Below, piece after piece: positions 8,441 to 16,349 of a stretch of DNA of 25,485 nt. Where the stretch lies: assembly GCA_021838585.1 (NCBI GenBank), contig JAKCDE010000015.1:1-25485 (forward strand), read 5' to 3'. The first letter of the stretch is position 1. Every line of letters begins with the position of its first letter. This stretch comes from Nitrospirota bacterium (GTDB lineage: Bacteria > Nitrospirota_A > Leptospirillia > Leptospirillales > Leptospirillaceae). A program made the position numbers and the translations under genes. The notes under the pieces are model-generated. The model saw nothing but the letters and a program-made list of their open reading frames with translations, made no database searches and was not told where the DNA came from.

Positions 8441-10111
8441 TTAGTCCCTGTCGAAGGAAAAATGAGGGATGTCGTCAGAGGTGGGGGATTCTTGCCGTTT
8501 TTTCAGGGAGAACAGTCCCCACCAGAAGAGAACTCCCATCAATGAAAGCTTGAGAACCCACTCCCCATGACGTCTGTAAAGGGTCAGGTCTCCGGTGCCC
8601 TGCCGCGGGACGGGGACCGTTCCCTCGAGAAGGGCCGGTTTGAAAAGGGGACCCCGCAAGAGGACGGTTCCATCGGGAAGGACAACACCGGAGAGGCCGG
8701 TGTTTGCCGCTCGTAGCATCGGGACCCCGTTTTCAAGGGCCCGCATGGCTGACTCCCGGAAGAGCTGGTAGGGAGCGCTCGTGTCGCCGAACCAGGCGTC
8801 GTCGGAAATGACCCCCAGCAATCGGCTGGTCCCGAGGTCCTCTCTGACGAGAGAGGGGTAGAGGGCCTCATAGCAGATCATGGGGGACAGGGAGAACCCC
8901 CCCGGAAGGTTGAACCGTCCGGGTTGATTCCCCCTGGCCATGTCTCCGGCCACGCCTATCAATGGGCGAAGCCATCCGAAAATCTCGGGGAGCGGCAGAA
9001 ACTCTCCGAAGGGAACCAGGTGCTGCTTCACGTAGTCGGCGCGGACCTTTCCGTCAGGTCCGAAAAGAACGGCGGCATTTGTGAAGGAGACGCCCATCGG
9101 CTGGTCGGGGTCGGGAATCTCTCCGATGGAACCGGTGACAAGAACGCTGTCGGGAGAGAGAAGGGAGACCAGATCCTGGGTGAGCACCGGGTGGGAGCTA
9201 TTGTAAAAGACAGGCAGGGCCGTTTCGGGCCAGATCAGGGTGTGTGCCCCCCGGGCGATTCCCTGCTGGCTGAGACTCCGGTAGATGGCGATATCGGCCT
9301 TCAGGTGTTCGGCCGACCATTTCTGGTCCGGCGGAATATTGCCCTGAACCAGGGCAACGCGGATCTGGTCCTGTCTTTCTTTTTTTGTTTCGACAAAGAG
9401 TCTGTGCCCAACCAGGTTCCAAAGGATGAAAAAGGATAAAAGGAGGAGGACCCTTTTTCCGGCGGAGGCTTTGCCACGGGATGGGATGCTGGAGATCCCT
9501 TCCAAGGCATAGGCGAGAAGAAGCGAGCCCTCCGCCACGAGAAAAGACAGTCCGGTCGTCCCGACAAGGCGGGCGGGGAGGGCAAGGTCCGGATGGCCGA
9601 AGAGGAGAGATCCGAGAGGATTCCAGGGGAAGCCCGTGAGAATTTCAGTCCGTCCGGCCTCGGACAGAATCCAGAGCGCAGGTGCCAGGAGAATGGCCTG
9701 GGGGGCAAGTGTCGCTTTCCCCTCTTTCCAGAGCGGCAGAAGGAGTGTTCCCATTCTGAAAAAGGCAGGGAAAAGGGCCAGGTAAAGGGAAAAAAGCAAT
9801 AGGCCCCCCAGGGAAAGCGGAAGAGGCAGATGGCCGTAGTCGCCCATGGAGACCAGGAGCCAGCGGATTCCGATGATGTTGGCCGCAAGGCCAAAGGCCA
9901 TCCCCTCGGCCAAGGCGCGGCGAAGAGAGACGGGCTTCAAAAGGAAGAATGGGAGAAGGGCGGGAAAGATGATCCAGAAACTCGGGACCGTGAGGGTCTT
10001 CTGGTCGAAAAGAAGACCGAAGACGGATCCGGAAAGAAAAAACAGGAGAAGCCTGAAGGAGCCGGTTGATGGAACAGGAACTGGAATGCGGAAGGCTCTG
10101 GGGGAGGACAT
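8441..10111 (-). CDS. lnt: apolipoprotein N-acyltransferase
   Basis: Lnt adds the third acyl chain to the N-terminal Cys of lipoproteins at the inner membrane, which in Gram-negatives precedes sorting to the outer membrane. The 556-residue protein has about seven hydrophobic segments in residues 20-240, a periplasmic nitrilase-type domain at about 250-500, and a last membrane helix near 520-540. The catalytic triad is visible: Glu296 in LIWPETALP, Lys362 in YVKQHLVPFGEF, and Cys413 in MICYEALYPS. RWLLVSMGDYGHLP in the membrane part also fits. It is slightly longer than E. coli Lnt (512). The SD before ATG 10111 is poor. A 99-bp gap separates it from prfB downstream. A lipoprotein gene, a possible substrate, lies nearby at 10847-11299. 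Confidence 0.93.
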   Translation of the reverse strand: MSSPRAFRIPVPVPSTGSFRLLLFFLSGSVFGLLFDQKTLTVPSFWIIFPALLPFFLLKPVSLRRALAEGMAFGLAANIIGIRWLLVSMGDYGHLPLPLSLGGLLLFSLYLALFPAFFRMGTLLLPLWKEGKATLAPQAILLAPALWILSEAGRTEILTGFPWNPLGSLLFGHPDLALPARLVGTTGLSFLVAEGSLLLAYALEGISSIPSRGKASAGKRVLLLLSFFILWNLVGHRLFVETKKERQDQIRVALVQGNIPPDQKWSAEHLKADIAIYRSLSQQGIARGAHTLIWPETALPVFYNSSHPVLTQDLVSLLSPDSVLVTGSIGEIPDPDQPMGVSFTNAAVLFGPDGKVRADYVKQHLVPFGEFLPLPEIFGWLRPLIGVAGDMARGNQPGRFNLPGGFSLSPMICYEALYPSLVREDLGTSRLLGVISDDAWFGDTSAPYQLFRESAMRALENGVPMLRAANTGLSGVVLPDGTVLLRGPLFKPALLEGTVPVPRQGTGDLTLYRRHGEWVLKLSLMGVLFWWGLFSLKKRQESPTSDDIPHFSFDRD

Positions 10112-10286
10112 GAGGGGAGAGTATCATGGAGGGAGATCGGCCGCAATGTGGTGGCCGCGTGGGGGGAACTTTTCGTTCCGGGATCTGTGGATTTCAGGTG
10201 GGAATTTCAAGATAATGAAACATCACGCGGTTCTGTCGTTTCGCGGGGGGTTAGAATCAATCACAATTTAGACCGGGGATGAGCCT
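10112..10286. other. divergent intergenic region between lnt and the Spy-like gene
   Basis: These 175 bp must hold both divergent promoters. I see a small perfect dyad GGAAC-TTTTC-GTTCC at 10165-10179 and a direct repeat GGCCGC. A TAGAAT near 10251 is a possible -10 for the rightward gene, without a good -35. Nothing here is strong enough to call separately. Confidence 0.35.
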
Positions 10287-10826
10287 GTGGTCATGGTGCG
10301 GAAAGAAGGATCAGGAAAAGAGGGAGTCAAACGGAAAATGAGTTTTGGCGCACTTTTCGGCGGAATCCTGTGTGTGGCGGTCCTTCTCTGGGCTCCGGGT
10401 CCTGCAAGGGCGGGTGATCTTGGGGCCTTTCAGTCCAGCGTGATCTCGACGGATCTGTTCCTGTCATGGATTCCCTCCCAGGCGAAAGATCTCCATCTGA
10501 CCTCCGGCCAGGTGGCGGCACTCAGAGAGGTGCAGGGGGATTTCAAGGGAAAGAGCGCCGAAGTTGGCCGGCGCATCGAACGCAACGCCAGGATCCTCGG
10601 CAAGGAAGTCGGGAAGTATCCGATCGATCTTTCGAAAATCAAGCCCGCCATCAGCGAGATCAGCACTCTCCGTGGAGAGCTGACCTATCATGCCATCAAA
10701 AGCCTCTACCGGGTCCAGACCATTTTGAATCAATCACAATGGGACCAAGCCAAGGCCGAATGGGCGCACATTCTTGCAGCAAAAGCCGTCGAGTCGTCTC
10801 CGGCTCCGTCCACAGGGAAGAAGTAA
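10287..10826 (+). CDS. secreted Spy/CpxP-like helical protein
   Basis: A 179-residue protein with a basic N-terminus, a hydrophobic core (FGALFGGILCVAVLLW) and a likely signal peptidase site after GPARA, so the mature protein should be periplasmic. The mature part is helical: LHLTSGQVAALREVQGDFKG resembles the LTxxQ element of Spy/CpxP and related metal-resistance proteins. The heptad-rich stretches and a second element, TILNQSQWDQAKAEW, fit the same fold. Spy-type proteins act as periplasmic chaperones or stress sensors; assignment to the family is from pattern only. GTG 10287 is preceded by GGGGAT; ATG 10293 or ATG 10338 are alternatives. The last would leave a signal peptide lacking its basic region, so the longer start is preferred. 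The gene converges on the lipoprotein gene with 20 bp between. Confidence 0.6.
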   Translation: MVMVRKEGSGKEGVKRKMSFGALFGGILCVAVLLWAPGPARAGDLGAFQSSVISTDLFLSWIPSQAKDLHLTSGQVAALREVQGDFKGKSAEVGRRIERNARILGKEVGKYPIDLSKIKPAISEISTLRGELTYHAIKSLYRVQTILNQSQWDQAKAEWAHILAAKAVESSPAPSTGKK

Positions 10827-10846
10827 GGCCTTTTCCCCCGAGGGTC

Positions 10847-11299
10847 CTAGGGGAGGTGGACCAGATTGTATCCCCCTCCCTGTCCCTCGATCCACCAGTT
10901 CCCCGGCCAGAGGCCGCCCGGAACGCCGCCTGCCGTCGTTGTCCCGTACGTTGGAGGGGGCAGAAACTCCTGAGAGATCCGGGGATTGTTTCCCCCAAAG
11001 AGATGGTCCAGAAAATAGCCGAGGGTCCCTTCATTCAGGAGCTGCGACCGGGGGTTCTGGTCGTTGCCGAGCGGAGCAAGACCGAGCGGGCCGGTGTTTC
11101 CAAGAGGCGAACCGGGTGCAAGAGCCTCTGATGCCGGATTGGTCTGGGCAGGAGGGACCGTGGGGGAGGAGGCCGACGGGGAGGTCGAGTCATTTCCTCC
11201 GATGGTCTGTCCTCCGAAGTTGAAGGCGCAGCCCGAAAGGCCCGCAAGGAGGAGTCCAACGGACAAGGACAGGACTGAAGAACGGAGAGTCGGATGCAT
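10847..11299 (-). CDS. low-complexity lipoprotein of unknown function
   Basis: A 150-residue lipoprotein. The signal peptide ends in a clear lipobox, LAGLSGC, with the acylated Cys at residue 24. Asp does not follow the Cys (AF follows), so by E. coli rules it would go to the outer membrane. The mature part is poor in charged residues and rich in Pro, Gly, Asn, Ser and Thr (for example TSPSASSPTVPPAQTNP), ending with aromatic GGLWPGNWWIEGQGGGYN. I recognise no domain. The frame is open upstream to 11362, but ATG 11299 follows an AGGAG SD at 7-nt spacing and gives a proper signal peptide, so it is the start. It is divergent from the DNA ligase gene. Confidence 0.7.
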   Translation of the reverse strand: MHPTLRSSVLSLSVGLLLAGLSGCAFNFGGQTIGGNDSTSPSASSPTVPPAQTNPASEALAPGSPLGNTGPLGLAPLGNDQNPRSQLLNEGTLGYFLDHLFGGNNPRISQEFLPPPTYGTTTAGGVPGGLWPGNWWIEGQGGGYNLVHLP

Positions 11300-11335
11300 G
11301 GAGGGCTCCTGATTGAAGGGTGGCTCGTTGCCCTG

Positions 11336-11387
11336 AGAGTCTTTAGGACCATCATACACCAACCCCCGTCCCTATGGGAAAGACTCT
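11336..11387. repeat. 9-bp inverted repeat in the lipoprotein/ligase divergent promoter region
   Basis: AGAGTCTTT (11336-11344) and AAAGACTCT (11379-11387) are perfect reverse complements separated by 34 bp. Between them lies TATGAT on the minus strand (11356-11351), a possible -10 for the lipoprotein gene. The arms would then sit near its -35 and its transcription start. This is the layout of a paired operator, but a chance occurrence is possible. Confidence 0.5.
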
Positions 11388-11426
11388 GACTTTCGAGTGA
11401 AAGATCATCATTTTTGGGAGGATTTG

Positions 11427-13253
11427 TTGAAGTTTGACCTCTTTTCGGAATATCTCTCCCATATGGAAGGGACCTCGGGACGTCTCGAGCTGGCGAAACA
11501 GTTATCCAGTCTTCTGTCCGAACTGACCCCCTCCGAAACTCCTCCCGCCCTCTACATGGTCCAGGGGCAGCTTCTTCCTCCCTTTGCCGGAGAGCCGATG
11601 GGGATGGCCTCCCGGCTTCTTCTGAAGGCCATGGACCGGGCGCTGGAAAAGAACGAGGGAGGGGGGGGATCGCCGGATCTGACTGCTCTCCTGGCCGAGG
11701 CGGGAGATCCGGGGATCCTGGCCGAGCGTCTCGGAATGGGACGGGAGCATGGACGCTTGAATCTTTCGGAAGTCTACGAATCCCTTCTCCAGATTTCGCG
11801 CCAGAGCGGATCAGGGTCCCAGGAGGAGAAGATTTCACGCCTGGCCTCTTTGTTTCGGGCCGTTTCCCCCCTGTCTTCGCGCTATCTGGCCCGCTTTGTC
11901 ATGGGACGGCTCAGGCTCGGGGTAGGTGACTCCACTATCGTTGACGCTCTGGCCCGGACAGTCCTGAGAACTCCACCGGAGGATGAGAAGGGCTGGAAGG
12001 CGGAAATGAAGAGCGTTCGGCAGAAGGTCGAAGGAGCCTACAATCTCTGTTCAGACCTCGGACGGGTTGGCGAGGTCCTTCGTCGGGATGGTCTCGAGGG
12101 GCTCGGGAGCATCCGGCCCTCCGTCGGATATCCCATTCGTATGGCTCTTTGCGAGCGGCTGGGCTCCGGGGCCGAAATCATCGAAAAGCTTGGGCGGGCC
12201 GCTGTCGAATCGAAGTATGACGGATTTCGATGCCAGATTCATTGCGACGGATCCCATGTCAGGATCTTTTCCCGGAATCTGGAGGAGACGACCGGCATGT
12301 TCCCCGAGCTGGCCCGGGAAGCACGGAGGATTCTGGGGCACCGGTCTGCGATTTTCGAGGGGGAGGCCCTCGGGTATGACGGGGAGAATGACTCCTACCA
12401 TCCTTTTCAGGTGACGATCACCCGGAAAAGGAAGCACAACATCCTCGAGAAATCCGAGGAGATCCCCCTCAAGTGTCTTGTCTTCGACGTGCTTTTCCTG
12501 GACGGAGAGCCGGTCATGGACCGGCCGTTTTCGGAACGTCGACGACTTCTGGAGGGGATCTTCCCGGTCCACCGAAGGACTCTCTCGGAGCGGGAGGTCC
12601 CCCCTGACCAGGTGTTCGGAGCCTCGCGGCTGATCGAAACGGACGACCCCCACACGATCGATCTCTTTTTCGACGAGGTGGTGGAGGAAGGCTTTGAGGG
12701 GATCATCGCCAAGCGGCTTGATGGCGTTTACACGGCCGGCTCCAGAAACTTCAACTGGATCAAGCTCAAGCGTTCCTACAAGGGAGCCCTTTCCGATACC
12801 GTCGATCTGGTTCTGATCGGGTACTACCGGGGGAAGGGTCTCCGGACGCGCCTTGGGATCGGTGCGGTCCTTGGTGCGGTGTTCGACCCGGTGAAGGGGG
12901 AATATCTGTCCGTGGCGCGCATCGGCTCGGGACTGACGGAAGAAAAGTGGAAGGAACTCAGAGAGATGCTGGACGACCTGCGGGTTCCCGATCCTCCCTC
13001 CGTCGTGCGGTCCGGCCTCGTGCCGGATTTCTGGGTCTTTCCCAAAATCGTCGTGACCGTCCTGGCCGACGAACTGACGCGCTCTCCCGTTCATCTGGCC
13101 GGACGGGAAGAGGGAGAAGAGGAGGGCTATGCCCTTCGGTTCCCCCGAATGGTTTCGGGCCCCCGGGCCGACAAGGGACCGGAAGAGGCGACCACGGTCG
13201 ATGAAATCCGGCGTCTTTTCGACCTCCAGCGTCAACGCTCCCTCCGGGAGTGA
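11427..13253 (+). CDS. lig: ATP-dependent DNA ligase, archaeal type
   Basis: This enzyme seals nicks in duplex DNA using ATP. It has the three-domain plan of archaeal/eukaryotic ligase I: an N-terminal DNA-binding domain (residues 1-230), an adenylation domain with motif I ESKYDGFRCQIH (nucleophile Lys263), FEGEALGYDGE (motif III), EEGFEGIIAKRLDGVY (motif IV) and WIKLKRSY (motif V), then an OB-fold. I chose TTG 11427 because GGGAGG lies 5 nt upstream and the product then begins MKFDLFSEYL, like archaeal ligases. GTG 11397 would add ten residues behind a poorer SD. From TTG it has 608 residues. No Ku gene or NHEJ partner is visible, and its type differs from NHEJ LigD. Most bacteria rely on NAD-dependent LigA, so this is probably an extra, anciently transferred ligase. 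Base composition matches the neighbours. Confidence 0.93.
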   Translation: MKFDLFSEYLSHMEGTSGRLELAKQLSSLLSELTPSETPPALYMVQGQLLPPFAGEPMGMASRLLLKAMDRALEKNEGGGGSPDLTALLAEAGDPGILAERLGMGREHGRLNLSEVYESLLQISRQSGSGSQEEKISRLASLFRAVSPLSSRYLARFVMGRLRLGVGDSTIVDALARTVLRTPPEDEKGWKAEMKSVRQKVEGAYNLCSDLGRVGEVLRRDGLEGLGSIRPSVGYPIRMALCERLGSGAEIIEKLGRAAVESKYDGFRCQIHCDGSHVRIFSRNLEETTGMFPELAREARRILGHRSAIFEGEALGYDGENDSYHPFQVTITRKRKHNILEKSEEIPLKCLVFDVLFLDGEPVMDRPFSERRRLLEGIFPVHRRTLSEREVPPDQVFGASRLIETDDPHTIDLFFDEVVEEGFEGIIAKRLDGVYTAGSRNFNWIKLKRSYKGALSDTVDLVLIGYYRGKGLRTRLGIGAVLGAVFDPVKGEYLSVARIGSGLTEEKWKELREMLDDLRVPDPPSVVRSGLVPDFWVFPKIVVTVLADELTRSPVHLAGREEGEEEGYALRFPRMVSGPRADKGPEEATTVDEIRRLFDLQRQRSLRE

Positions 13254-13337
13254 CAGGCCGGCCTTCTTTCTCTCGAGGCCGGACGAGAGTACAATCAGTC
13301 GCTGATGAACAGAACCCCCAGACAAGGAGACGGAGAG

Positions 13338-13787
13338 TTGAAACCACACGATATGGAGCGTTTTTTCTGGCAGCTCGAAGGAGCCCTTTCCAAGGGCATG
13401 TGGCCGGACATCGTTTTCAAGGCCGCGGGAGACGGCCGCTGGTCGCCGATGACGGACATCTACGAGACCGATGAAGAGACGGTCATCAAGATGGATCTGG
13501 CCGGGGTCCAGAAGGACGAGATCTCGATTATCGTGGAGGGAAACAGGCTTCTCGTCCGGGGGATGCGAAAGGACGAATCGAAGACATACGAACCCCAGAA
13601 AAAGAAGAACTACGTCCAGATGGAGATCAATTACGGGGAGTTCGAACGCGTGTTTCTTCTTCGGGACGGAATCGAGGGCCGGCCGGTTCGTGCGGAGTAC
13701 ACCTCGGGATTCCTCCGGATTATCGTCGGCAAGAAACCGAAGCAGAAGCTCAATGTTCCCATCACCTTTTCGGAAGGGGGACAATAG
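13338..13787 (+). CDS. Hsp20 / alpha-crystallin family small heat-shock protein
   Basis: Small heat-shock proteins bind unfolding proteins without ATP and hold them for refolding or degradation. The alpha-crystallin domain starts at PMTDIYETDEETVIKMDLAG and continues DEISIIVEGNRLLVRGMRK. It ends with GFLRIIVGKKP, close to the family's G-x-L motif. I prefer TTG 13338, which has AAGGAG 8 nt upstream, giving 149 residues. ATG 13305 is in frame but has no SD and lies only a few bases after a TACAAT (13290-13295) that could be the -10. The stop TAG shares its last G with the lon GTG, so the two genes are translationally coupled, a sensible pairing of a holdase with a protease. No clear heat-shock promoter was found. 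Confidence 0.88.
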   Translation: MKPHDMERFFWQLEGALSKGMWPDIVFKAAGDGRWSPMTDIYETDEETVIKMDLAGVQKDEISIIVEGNRLLVRGMRKDESKTYEPQKKKNYVQMEINYGEFERVFLLRDGIEGRPVRAEYTSGFLRIIVGKKPKQKLNVPITFSEGGQ

Positions 13788-16276
13788 TGGCAGACGATCC
13801 GATCAAGGTTCCCAAAGATTCCCCCTATGTGGTCCTCTCCGACACCGTTGTCTTTCCTCATATTCTTGCATCGATCGCCTTCCATGATCCGAAGGCCATG
13901 GCCGCCATCGACGATGCGATGAACCGGGAGCCGAAAACACTGGTCTGTGTGGCCGGACAGAAGGAAGAGGGAGAGGAGGAGTCCCCTGACTCCGTCCTTC
14001 TGTCGGAGGCCGAGGCCGAAGAAATCTTCGGGACAGGGGCCCCGGCCGCGACAGGGAAGGAAGCCTTGCCCATGCGCCATTATCGGGTCGGCACCCTCGT
14101 CGTGATCCACAAGCTCCTCCGCATTCCGGCGGGAGGAATCGCGATCATGGTCCAGGGGGTCCGGCGTGTCCGCATCGAGGAGGACCTCTCCCATTCCCCT
14201 TTCAATCGGGCCGTCATCTCCGAATTTCCTGAAATCATGGAAAAGAACGACAACACCGAGGCCCTTCTCCGGACGATCCTGAGTCAGGCGAAGAAGCTCG
14301 GGACCCTCGCCTCCTACCTTCCGGACGAGTTCGAGACGATGACCCTGAACGTGGAAAATCCGTTCCACCTCTGCTATCTCATCGCCACGTTCCTCCGGCT
14401 TCCCCTCGAGGAGCGCCAGGCGGTTCTCGAAGCGCCGACGCTCGAGGACAAGCTGATGCTGATCGCCCGCGATCTGGTCAAGGAAATCGAGATCCAGGAA
14501 CTGGGAGGAAAGATCAAGTCCAAAATCGCCGACGAAGTCCAGAAGTCGCAGCGGGACTTCTTCCTGCGCGAGCAGATGAAGGCGATCCAGAAAGAGCTCG
14601 GGGACGGGGAGGAGGGAGACGAGGAGGTTGTCCGGTATCGGCAAAAAGCCGAAGAGATCGGTCTCACTCCCGAGGCCCACAAGGAGGTCATGCGCGAGAT
14701 CTCCCGGCTCGTTCGGGCGGGGGGCCAGTCCCAGGAAGCCCAGGTCATCCGGACCTATCTCGATGTGGTGCTCGATCTTCCTTGGAGCAAGGAATCTCCC
14801 GAAGTCTTCGATCTTGAAGAGGCCCGCCGGATTCTGGATGCCGACCACTACGACCTCGAAAAGGTCAAGGAACGGATCCTGGATGAACTGGCCGTCCTTG
14901 CACGGAAGAAGACGGGGGAGGGGCGTGGGCCCATTCTCTGCTTTCTGGGGCCCCCTGGGGTCGGGAAGACGACCCTGGGCCAGTCCATTGCCCGGGCCAT
15001 GGGGCGGGAGTTCGTCCGGATTTCCCTGGGTGGCGTTCGGGACGAAGCCGAAATCCGCGGACACAGGAGAACCTATGTCGGGGCGATGCCAGGACGGATC
15101 ATCGCGGGACTCAGAAAGGCCCAGACGAAGAATCCCGTTTTCATGCTCGATGAAATCGACAAGGTTGGGGCCGATTACCGTGGAGACCCATCATCCGCCC
15201 TTCTCGAGGTTCTGGACTCGGCCCAGAACAAGGATTTCCGGGATCATTACCTCGATCTGGCCTTCGATCTGTCCCGTGTCTTTTTCATCACGACGGCCAA
15301 TGTGGCCCAGACCATTCCCCCCCCGCTTCTGGACCGGATGGATCTGATCCGTCTCGCGGGATACACCTGGGAGGAAAAGCTCCATATCGCCCGGCATTAT
15401 CTGATACCACGGGCCATTTCGGACCTCTCACTCACCCCCCGGGAGTTCGACCTTCCGGACTTGACCCTCAAGAAGATCATCCGTGAATACACCCGGGAGG
15501 CGGGCGTCAGAAGCCTCGATCGCAAGATCACGACGATTCTTCGCAAGGTGGTCCGGACCCGGGCGACCCAGAAACCGAAGAGGAAGGTGGTGATCCGTCC
15601 GGCAAGCCTTCCGGCCTTTCTTGGCAATGAATACATCGAACCCGAGACCCGTCTGGAAAAAACGCCCCCCGGACTCGTGACGGGACTGGCCTGGACCCCC
15701 AACGGAGGTGAGGTTCTCTTTGTGGAGTCGGTCGCCATTCCGGGCTCCCGGGGCTTCATTCTGACCGGACAGCTGGGCGATGTCATGAAGGAATCGGCCC
15801 GTGCGGCTCTCTCCTTCGCACAGTCACGGAGCGAGGTCCTCGGTATTTCGCCCACCTTCTTTTCGAAGAACGAAATTCACATCCATGTTCCGGGGGGCGC
15901 GATTCCCAAGGACGGTCCGTCGGCCGGCATCACGATTACGACGACCATCCTGTCACTGGCGACGGGCATCCCTGTCCCGTCCACCGTGGCGATGACCGGG
16001 GAAATTTCGCTCTCCGGGAGAGTCCTTCCGGTCGGAGGGATCAAGGAAAAGCTCATCGGAGCCCGCGAGGCGGGGATCACGACCGTCTATCTTCCGGCAA
16101 AAAATGCGAAGGATATTTCGGATCTCCCGGATGAGGTTCGAAAGGATCTGGCCATCCATCCGGTCGAATCGATGGATGAGCTGATCGAGATCTTCTTCGC
16201 TAAAGCGAAAAAGAAAAGGGAAAATGCTTCCGGAAGCGGAAAAGTCAGGCGGGTCTCAAAGAAGTCGCCGGGGTGA
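13787..16276 (+). CDS. lon: ATP-dependent protease Lon
   Basis: Lon unfolds and degrades misfolded and regulatory proteins in the cytoplasm as a hexamer. The 829-residue protein has the LON N-domain (about 12-230), a helical linker, the AAA+ module with Walker A GPPGVGKT (388-395) and Walker B NPVFMLDEIDK, and the C-terminal protease domain. There PKDGPSAG gives catalytic Ser712, and GGIKEKLIGAREAG gives Lys755, 43 residues later as in E. coli. The N-domain contains an acidic insertion of about 35 residues at 59-97 that E. coli Lon lacks. The protein is about 45 residues longer than E. coli Lon, partly for that reason. GTG start at 13787, SD GGAAGGGGG, overlapping the Hsp20 stop by one base. 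A strong terminator follows. Confidence 0.97.
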   Translation: MADDPIKVPKDSPYVVLSDTVVFPHILASIAFHDPKAMAAIDDAMNREPKTLVCVAGQKEEGEEESPDSVLLSEAEAEEIFGTGAPAATGKEALPMRHYRVGTLVVIHKLLRIPAGGIAIMVQGVRRVRIEEDLSHSPFNRAVISEFPEIMEKNDNTEALLRTILSQAKKLGTLASYLPDEFETMTLNVENPFHLCYLIATFLRLPLEERQAVLEAPTLEDKLMLIARDLVKEIEIQELGGKIKSKIADEVQKSQRDFFLREQMKAIQKELGDGEEGDEEVVRYRQKAEEIGLTPEAHKEVMREISRLVRAGGQSQEAQVIRTYLDVVLDLPWSKESPEVFDLEEARRILDADHYDLEKVKERILDELAVLARKKTGEGRGPILCFLGPPGVGKTTLGQSIARAMGREFVRISLGGVRDEAEIRGHRRTYVGAMPGRIIAGLRKAQTKNPVFMLDEIDKVGADYRGDPSSALLEVLDSAQNKDFRDHYLDLAFDLSRVFFITTANVAQTIPPPLLDRMDLIRLAGYTWEEKLHIARHYLIPRAISDLSLTPREFDLPDLTLKKIIREYTREAGVRSLDRKITTILRKVVRTRATQKPKRKVVIRPASLPAFLGNEYIEPETRLEKTPPGLVTGLAWTPNGGEVLFVESVAIPGSRGFILTGQLGDVMKESARAALSFAQSRSEVLGISPTFFSKNEIHIHVPGGAIPKDGPSAGITITTTILSLATGIPVPSTVAMTGEISLSGRVLPVGGIKEKLIGAREAGITTVYLPAKNAKDISDLPDEVRKDLAIHPVESMDELIEIFFAKAKKKRENASGSGKVRRVSKKSPG

Positions 16277-16311
16277 AAGTGTTTCGGACAGGATCAGGAT
16301 AAGGCGGTCAT

Positions 16312-16345
16312 GGGGGGCTTCCGCGAGGAGGAGCCCCCTTCTTGA
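16312..16345 (+). terminator. rho-independent terminator after lon
   Basis: GGGGGCT (16313-16319) pairs with AGCCCCC (16332-16338), extended inside by TCC/GGA around a GCGA loop. TTCTTGATT follows as a T-rich tail. It ends just before the convergent AI-2E-type gene stops at 16350, so it may also reduce read-through between them. Confidence 0.75.
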
Positions 16346-16349
16346 TTCC

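Noticed and set aside
13258..13282. CCGGCC/GGCCGG hairpin after the ligase as a terminator
   Set aside because: The loop is 13 nt and no T-run follows, so it is too weak to call.
12051..13784. Long minus-strand ORF of 577 codons opposite the ligase and Hsp20 genes
   Set aside because: It has no recognisable motif and spans two real plus-strand genes. Long antisense frames are expected in G+C-rich coding DNA.
13631..15064. Minus-strand ORF of 477 codons opposite lon
   Set aside because: It is antisense to strongly conserved Lon domains, and its composition is that of a complementary shadow.
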